A DNA stretch of 18,933 bases. It comes from Nitrospinota bacterium. Its GTDB lineage: Bacteria; Nitrospinota; Nitrospinia; UBA9942; JAHJSF01. Under the pieces are notes generated by a model, which worked only from the letters and a program-made list of their open reading frames with translations, was not told the origin of the DNA and did not search any database. How positions within the stretch are numbered: position 1 is the first letter of the stretch; the number at the start of each line of letters is the position of its first letter. The stretch spans positions 1 through 18,933 of the forward strand of contig JAHJSF010000126.1 in the NCBI GenBank assembly GCA_018830405.1, read 5' to 3'. The position numbers and the translations under genes are program-made. Positions 15,050 through 18,933 of this stretch are shown here, in pieces.

Positions 15050-15898
15050 CTACGGTGTGGACAGCAGAGAGACTATCCTAATGATGGTAGGTCTAATATC
15101 CTTGCGGTGCGAGACTATATCCACCATCCCCTTCTCTCTCATAAACTCCGCCCTCTGAAATCCTTCAGGTAGTTTCTTTTTAATGGTCTGTTCTATAACC
15201 CTGGGGCCGGCAAATCCGATCAGGGCATCCCTTTCAGCAATGATAACATCGCCAAGCATGGCAAAACTTGCAGTAACCCCCCCCATGGTCGGATTGGTAA
15301 GAACGGAGATAAATAGTAACCCTGCCTCAGACATCTCGGCAATGGCCGCCGAGGTTTTGGCCATCTGCATAAGAGAGATAATTCCCTCCTGCATCCTCGC
15401 CCCCCCTGAACAGGCAAAGATAATTAGGGGGGTCTTCTCCTCTATGGCCCTTTCGGCTGACCGGACAATCTTCTCCCCCACTACAGACCCCATACTCCCC
15501 CCCATAAACTTAAACTCCAAGGCAGCGATTTGAGTCCGCATTCCGCCAACATAGGCCCGGCCGGAAATAATGGCGTCCTTCAGCCCTGTCTTCTTAGCGC
15601 TGGTCTTGAGGCGTTCCGTATATTTTCTACTATCCTTAAAGTTGAGTATATCGACCGGCGTAAGATTTGCGTCGAACTCCACAAAGCTCCCCGGATCAAC
15701 TACGCTTTGGATTCGTTCAGCCGCCGGAAGATAGTGGTGGTGCTCACACTTGGGGCAGACATTCATATTGTTTTCGAGCTCTGTCTTGTAGATAATCTCG
15801 CGGCATTTCTCGCATTTTACCCACACCCCCTCAGGTATCTTTAACTTCTTAACCGTCAGGGCATCCTTAGGCTCTCTCTTTCTAATAAACCATGACAT
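15050..15898 (-). CDS. accD: Acetyl-CoA carboxylase carboxyltransferase subunit beta AccD
   Basis: AccD is the beta subunit of the carboxyltransferase that moves the carboxyl group from biotin to acetyl-CoA, the committed step of fatty-acid synthesis. The 282-residue protein has an N-terminal four-cysteine zinc ribbon, C29/C32 and C48/C51 (KCEKC and CPKCEHHHY). The crotonase-like carboxyltransferase core follows, with GGSMGSVVGEKIVRS, FACSGGARMQEGIISLMQM and NPTMGGVTASFAMLGD. The C-terminus has GFAGPRVIEQTI. Length is typical. GAGGAG lies 9 nt before ATG. Its partner AccA is not in the window; in many bacteria accA and accD are unlinked. leuA ends 31 bp upstream, so the two are probably co-transcribed. 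Confidence 0.95.
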   Translation of the reverse strand: MSWFIRKREPKDALTVKKLKIPEGVWVKCEKCREIIYKTELENNMNVCPKCEHHHYLPAAERIQSVVDPGSFVEFDANLTPVDILNFKDSRKYTERLKTSAKKTGLKDAIISGRAYVGGMRTQIAALEFKFMGGSMGSVVGEKIVRSAERAIEEKTPLIIFACSGGARMQEGIISLMQMAKTSAAIAEMSEAGLLFISVLTNPTMGGVTASFAMLGDVIIAERDALIGFAGPRVIEQTIKKKLPEGFQRAEFMREKGMVDIVSHRKDIRPTIIRIVSLLSTP

Positions 15899-15929
15899 CT
15901 AAACATTCTCCTCTACGAGGGGTCTTCTA

Positions 15930-17459
15930 TTAACCCTTCTTTTGCTTCTTGCCTGGCGGGATAGCTGCTACCTTGTTCAGGGCGTTCAGGTAGGCCCTGA
16001 CACTCCCCTCGATTATATCGGTACTGATCCCTCGGCCTAAAACGGACTTGTCATTAAAGACAACCTTGAGGTTCACCTCCCCCATGGCATCTTTGCCTCC
16101 GGTTACGGCCTTTATGACATACGACTCCAGTTTGCCGGGTATTCCCGTTATCCGGTCTATGGCCTTAAAGGAGGCATCTATCGGTCCGTCCCCTATGGCG
16201 GCATCCTGTAATATAAGTTCGCCATTCTTAAGCCGGACAGTAGAGGTGGCCATCGTTGTATTCCCTGATGTTGTATGGAGATATTCCAAGGAGAAGACCT
16301 CTTCAACCTTGTTGATCTCATCTTCGGCGATAGCCCTTAAATCCTCATCAAATATCTCTTTTTTTCTATCGGCCAAGTCCTTAAATCTTACGAAGGCAAG
16401 GTTAAGCTCTTTCGGCTTCAGCTGTATCCCTAATTTCTCAAGCCTCTCCGAGAAGGCGTGCCTGCCCGAGTGCTTACCAAGGACGAGACGATTCTGCTGC
16501 AGGCCGATCGACTCAGGGGTCATTATCTCATAGGTTGTCTTTTCCTTAAGTACACCGTCCTGATGAATCCCCGCCTCATGGGCAAAGGCATTCCTCCCGA
16601 CCACCGCCTTATTCGGTTGAACATCTACCCCGGTTATCGAGGTGAGGAGACGGCTCGTCTTATATATCTCTTCCGTCTTTACCCCGGTCGTAATCCCCAA
16701 AAGGTCTTTACGCACCTTAAGGGCCATAACAAGCTCCTCCAACGAGGCATTACCCGCCCTTTCTCCGATACCATTTATGGTGCATTCAACCTGCCTGGCC
16801 CCATTCTGGATGGCGGCCAGCGAGTTGGCCACAGCCAGACCAAGGTCGTTGTGGCAATGGACACTAATAACAGCCTTATCTATATTAGGAACACGTGAAC
16901 GAATCTGGGCTATCAAGGCCCCAAACTCATAGGGGATGGTATAACCAACCGTATCGGGGATGTTAACCGTCTTGGCCCCGGCATCTATAACCGCTTCAAT
17001 AACCTCGGCCAGGTAGGCAATATCGCTCCGGCCGGCATCTTCGGCCGAAAACTCCACATCATCCGTATATTTCAAGGCGTGGCGGACGCCGGCGATGGCA
17101 TCGGCCAACACCTCGCTTCGAGTCTTCTTCAGCTTGTATTTCAGGTGCAAATCGGAGGTGGCCACAAAGGTGTGTATCCTCTTCTTCTTGGCCGGCTCCA
17201 GGGCCTCGGCCGCCCTATCGATATCCTTCTTAAGGACACGGGCCAAAGCGGCTATGGTTGGCCCCCTGACCTGTTTGGCTATCTGACGAACCGCCTCAAA
17301 ATCCCCTACCGAGGCAATCGGGAAACCAGCCTCAATAATATCAACCTTAAGTCTGGCCAACTGTTTCCCCAGCCTAACCTTCTCTTCTATATTCATGCTG
17401 CAGCCGGGAGACTGTTCCCCGTCGCGCAGAGTTGTATCAAATATAAATACCCTAGACAT
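15930..17459 (-). CDS. leuA: 2-isopropylmalate synthase LeuA
   Basis: LeuA condenses acetyl-CoA with 2-oxoisovalerate, the first committed step of leucine synthesis. The 509-residue protein begins with the HMGL-like TIM barrel: [16 protein letters not shown] (7-22) with metal ligand D13, then [17 protein letters not shown] with H201 and H203, and [13 protein letters not shown] with N237. A C-terminal regulatory LeuA-dimer domain (about 370-500) suggests leucine feedback inhibition. Sequence and length favour LeuA over homocitrate or citramalate synthase, although specificity can switch within the family. AGGA lies 6 nt before the ATG on the minus strand. I see no T-box or leucine-rich leader in the roughly 150 bp upstream before the repeat element. 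Confidence 0.92.
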   Translation of the reverse strand: MSRVFIFDTTLRDGEQSPGCSMNIEEKVRLGKQLARLKVDIIEAGFPIASVGDFEAVRQIAKQVRGPTIAALARVLKKDIDRAAEALEPAKKKRIHTFVATSDLHLKYKLKKTRSEVLADAIAGVRHALKYTDDVEFSAEDAGRSDIAYLAEVIEAVIDAGAKTVNIPDTVGYTIPYEFGALIAQIRSRVPNIDKAVISVHCHNDLGLAVANSLAAIQNGARQVECTINGIGERAGNASLEELVMALKVRKDLLGITTGVKTEEIYKTSRLLTSITGVDVQPNKAVVGRNAFAHEAGIHQDGVLKEKTTYEIMTPESIGLQQNRLVLGKHSGRHAFSERLEKLGIQLKPKELNLAFVRFKDLADRKKEIFDEDLRAIAEDEINKVEEVFSLEYLHTTSGNTTMATSTVRLKNGELILQDAAIGDGPIDASFKAIDRITGIPGKLESYVIKAVTGGKDAMGEVNLKVVFNDKSVLGRGISTDIIEGSVRAYLNALNKVAAIPPGKKQKKG

Positions 17460-17634
17460 CTTTAATCCTCATAAAAAGGCCATAATCGCAAACTACTTAC
17501 AAACGATAATCAGTACCCCTCTTTTAAGCTGCCATTTTACCATAAAGAAGGATATTTTACCCGAATCATACCGCCCGAAGATATTTTGAAGGAGGGTCTT
17601 GGGCCCGAGTTCGGAGTTGCATTCAAAATGATTA

Positions 17635-17674
17635 CAACCCCCTATCCCCCTTAACAAAGGGGGATAGGGGGTTG
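17635..17674. terminator. Perfect hairpin downstream of pdxA (within repeat copy 2)
   Basis: CAACCCCCTATCCCCCTT and its exact complement AAGGGGGATAGGGGGTTG form an 18-bp stem with loop AACA. Being nearly symmetric, it reads the same on both strands. No U-run follows on the minus strand, so it is more likely an mRNA 3'-end barrier than a classic terminator for pdxA. Confidence 0.55.
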
Positions 17675-17683
17675 TATGTTGAG

Positions 17684-17714
17684 GAGCTGATCCCGAACAA
17701 GTCGGGACAAGCTC
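17684..17714. repeat. Second hairpin of repeat copy 2
   Basis: GAGCT-GA-TCCCGA at the left pairs with TCGGGA-CA-AGCTC at the right around loop ACAAG. An 11-bp stem is interrupted by a symmetric 2-nt internal loop. This part is absent from copy 1 near pstS. Confidence 0.6.
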
Positions 17715-17748
17715 TGCAACACAGTTAGGGTTTGAATGCGACTTCGTA

Positions 17749-18738
17749 TTAAAGATTGAGAAAGGCGGCCGCCGCCGAGATTGCCTCAAACAGACTTGAG
17801 GGATCAGCCACCCCTTGCCCGGCTATATCGTAGGCCGTTCCATGGTCAACCGAGGTACGGATAAAGGGAAGCCCTATCGTCACATTAACCGCCTTACCAA
17901 AGGCGGCCATCTTGATTGGAATCAACCCCTGATCATGGTACATCACCACAACTACATCATATTTCTTTCTATTCTTCTCGGCAAAAAGGGAGTCGGCCGG
18001 GTATGGGCCGGAGACATCTATCCCCTCTTCAGCTGTCTCTTCTATGGCCGGGGCTATAATATTAATCTCCTCATAGCCAAAAAGTCCCCCCTCTCCGCCA
18101 TGCGGGTTTAGGGCAGTTACGGCTATTTTAGGCCGAGCAGGTAACCAACCAGTAAGAACCCTATCGGTCAGCCTTATAATTCTCAAAACTCCATCCTTGG
18201 TAATCGCCTTGGGCAGGTCTGATATGGCCAGGTGTGTTGTGACCAAAACAACCCTAACGCCTCCCCCCTGAAGAAGCATCGCATAATCGGTGGTATCGGT
18301 AAGATCGGCCAACATCTCCGTATGGCCGGCATAATGATATCCCCCCATATTGAGGGCCTCTTTATTGATGGGGCAGGTCGTAACGGCACCTACCAACCCC
18401 GACGAAGCAAGTTCTACGGCCTTGATGATATATTCGGCCGAGGCCCTTCCTCCTATCGGACCGGCTACTCCAATTTTGAGATCCCGCGGGACGTTGTCAA
18501 GGTCAATTACGTTGATTACCCCTTTGCCTGAAGGGGATAGTAATGTCTCATCGATTCTTTTTATAGTTACATCGACAGATAGTTTATCAGCTACATCGGC
18601 CAAATGTCGGGCATCCCCTATAACCACCACCCCCGCCCCAACTGGAAATGCCCTATCCGCAAATAGTTTTACTATAATCTCAGCCCCTATTCCGGCCGGG
18701 TCTCCCATAGTCAGGGCAATAAAAGGATTTTGCTTCAT
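17749..18738 (-). CDS. pdxA: 4-hydroxythreonine-4-phosphate dehydrogenase PdxA
   Basis: PdxA oxidises 4-phosphohydroxy-L-threonine with NAD(P) in the DXP-dependent pathway to pyridoxal 5'-phosphate. From ATG 18738 the protein has 329 residues, the normal length. Key motifs are TMGDPAGIGAE (10-20), AGHTEMLADLT (137-147) and the three metal-binding histidines: H169 in TTHLA, H213 in NPHGGEGG and H268 in YHDQGLIPIK. FIRTSVDHGTAYDIAG follows near the C-terminus. The frame also has TTG directly before this ATG, but AGGA is 9 nt before the ATG, so ATG is preferred. It is upstream of leuA but separated from it by a 131-bp repeat element. PdxA2-type paralogues exist, but the full motif set fits PdxA. 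Confidence 0.94.
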   Translation of the reverse strand: MKQNPFIALTMGDPAGIGAEIIVKLFADRAFPVGAGVVVIGDARHLADVADKLSVDVTIKRIDETLLSPSGKGVINVIDLDNVPRDLKIGVAGPIGGRASAEYIIKAVELASSGLVGAVTTCPINKEALNMGGYHYAGHTEMLADLTDTTDYAMLLQGGGVRVVLVTTHLAISDLPKAITKDGVLRIIRLTDRVLTGWLPARPKIAVTALNPHGGEGGLFGYEEINIIAPAIEETAEEGIDVSGPYPADSLFAEKNRKKYDVVVVMYHDQGLIPIKMAAFGKAVNVTIGLPFIRTSVDHGTAYDIAGQGVADPSSLFEAISAAAAFLNL

Positions 18739-18790
18739 CAAGTAGGTTCCTAAAGATTTGATTAAAAGGAATTGTACCCCCTGCTGGTCT

Positions 18791-18809
18791 TATTATACAG
18801 ATATTATAC
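18791..18809 (-). promoter_or_regulatory. Tandem TATAAT elements upstream of pdxA
   Basis: On the minus strand two perfect TATAAT hexamers lie at 18808-18803 and 18797-18792, within an 8-bp direct repeat (TATTATAC on the plus strand) at an 11-bp period. Both face pdxA, 54-70 bp before its ATG. No good -35 is seen for either, so this is a candidate promoter only. Confidence 0.45.
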
Positions 18810-18908
18810 GGAGCGGCAGAAAAAAGTAGACCGAGGATAAACAAAGGGATATAAATTTATGTCGCTCTGTATACTTACTATCAGAAAATAGAGAGAAGAA
18901 AAGAAAAA

Positions 18909-18933
18909 GGGTCATGACTAGAACAGAGGACAC
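18909..18933. mobile_element. IS1595-family terminal inverted repeat at the right edge
   Basis: The last 25 bases, beginning GGGTCATGAC, are the exact reverse complement of 142-166. The IS outer boundary is therefore at 18909 and the IS body continues past the window. The adjacent 8 bases (18901-18908, AAGAAAAA) differ from the 8 bases flanking the left copy (167-174, ATAGTTAA). The two ends are thus not the two sides of one insertion with an intact duplication. Confidence 0.8.

Larger units (their letters stand above)
17614..17744. repeat. Interspersed repeat, copy 2 (full form, MITE-like)
   Basis: GTTGCATTCAAA (17616-17627) at the left and TTTGAATGCGAC (17731-17742) at the right are inverted repeats matching at 11 of 12 positions. 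They enclose two hairpins: a perfect 18-bp stem at 17635-17674 and a second at 17684-17714. The first 60 or so bases match 3818-3883 beside pstS. It fills the gap between pdxA and leuA and ends 5 bp from the pdxA stop. The layout fits a short non-autonomous mobile or REP-like element. No coding capacity of its own is evident. Confidence 0.75.

Noticed and set aside
17460-17613. T-box or leucine attenuator upstream of leuA
   Set aside because: I saw no leucine-codon run, specifier loop or T-box consensus, and no terminator just before leuA.
17493-17789. A 98-codon minus-strand frame spanning the pdxA end, the repeat and the leuA upstream region
   Set aside because: It starts inside pdxA in another frame, consists mainly of translated hairpin repeat, and has no Shine-Dalgarno or recognisable domain.
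1-18933. A giant composite transposon carrying the whole window
   Set aside because: Contents are mostly single-copy housekeeping genes (pyrG, accD, miaB, leuA) in ordinary operons, and the IS ends coincide with the window edges, which is what a repeat-induced assembly break produces. Kept only as an alternative in the findings.

Overview
The window is an 18.9 kb chromosomal segment from a Gram-negative (diderm) bacterium, bounded at both ends by the same insertion sequence. The Kdo genes kdsA and kdsB indicate an LPS outer membrane. Base composition is moderate, AGG/AGA arginine and ATA isoleucine codons are common, and several starts are TTG or GTG. These traits and the single-copy housekeeping set suggest an uncultivated Nitrospirota-, Desulfobacterota- or Planctomycetota-like lineage. 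Nothing in the window fixes the phylum.

Left edge (1-166): the last 51 codons of an IS1595-family (ISXO2-like) transposase plus its right terminal inverted repeat. The exact reverse complement of that 25-bp end closes the window at 18909-18933, so the segment most likely lies between two IS copies where an assembly broke.

Plus strand, 217-7107: a complete phosphate-starvation locus, phoB-phoR-[Pho boxes]-pstS-pstC-pstA-pstB-phoU. PhoR senses, PhoB binds Pho boxes, PstSCAB imports phosphate and PhoU couples transporter state to PhoR. Two Pho boxes with the canonical 11-bp repeat spacing lie between phoR and pstS. A strong hairpin from an interspersed repeat separates pstS from pstC and encodes the last residues of PstS.

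Plus strand, 7267-9583: a copper-efflux unit. It holds a CopB-type (CPH) P1B ATPase with a His-rich N-terminus, a 47-residue Met/His-rich single-span membrane protein, and a strong intrinsic terminator. A 16-bp dyad sits just upstream of the ATPase ribosome binding site. Then come miaB (tRNA methylthiotransferase) and a small nitroreductase.

Convergence zone (11537-11741): a 126-bp multi-segment foldback. Beyond it everything reads leftward in three blocks. pdxA (vitamin B6) is followed by a second, longer copy of the interspersed repeat. leuA-accD (leucine and fatty-acid synthesis) ends at an intrinsic terminator. kdsB-pyrG-kdsA is next: CMP-Kdo synthetase, the CTP synthase that supplies its CTP, and a metal-type Kdo8P synthase.

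I found no previously undescribed multi-gene system. The less ordinary items are the IS-bounded edges, the two-copy repeat family built into the pstS 3' end, the small copper-locus membrane protein with its candidate operator, and the long foldback.
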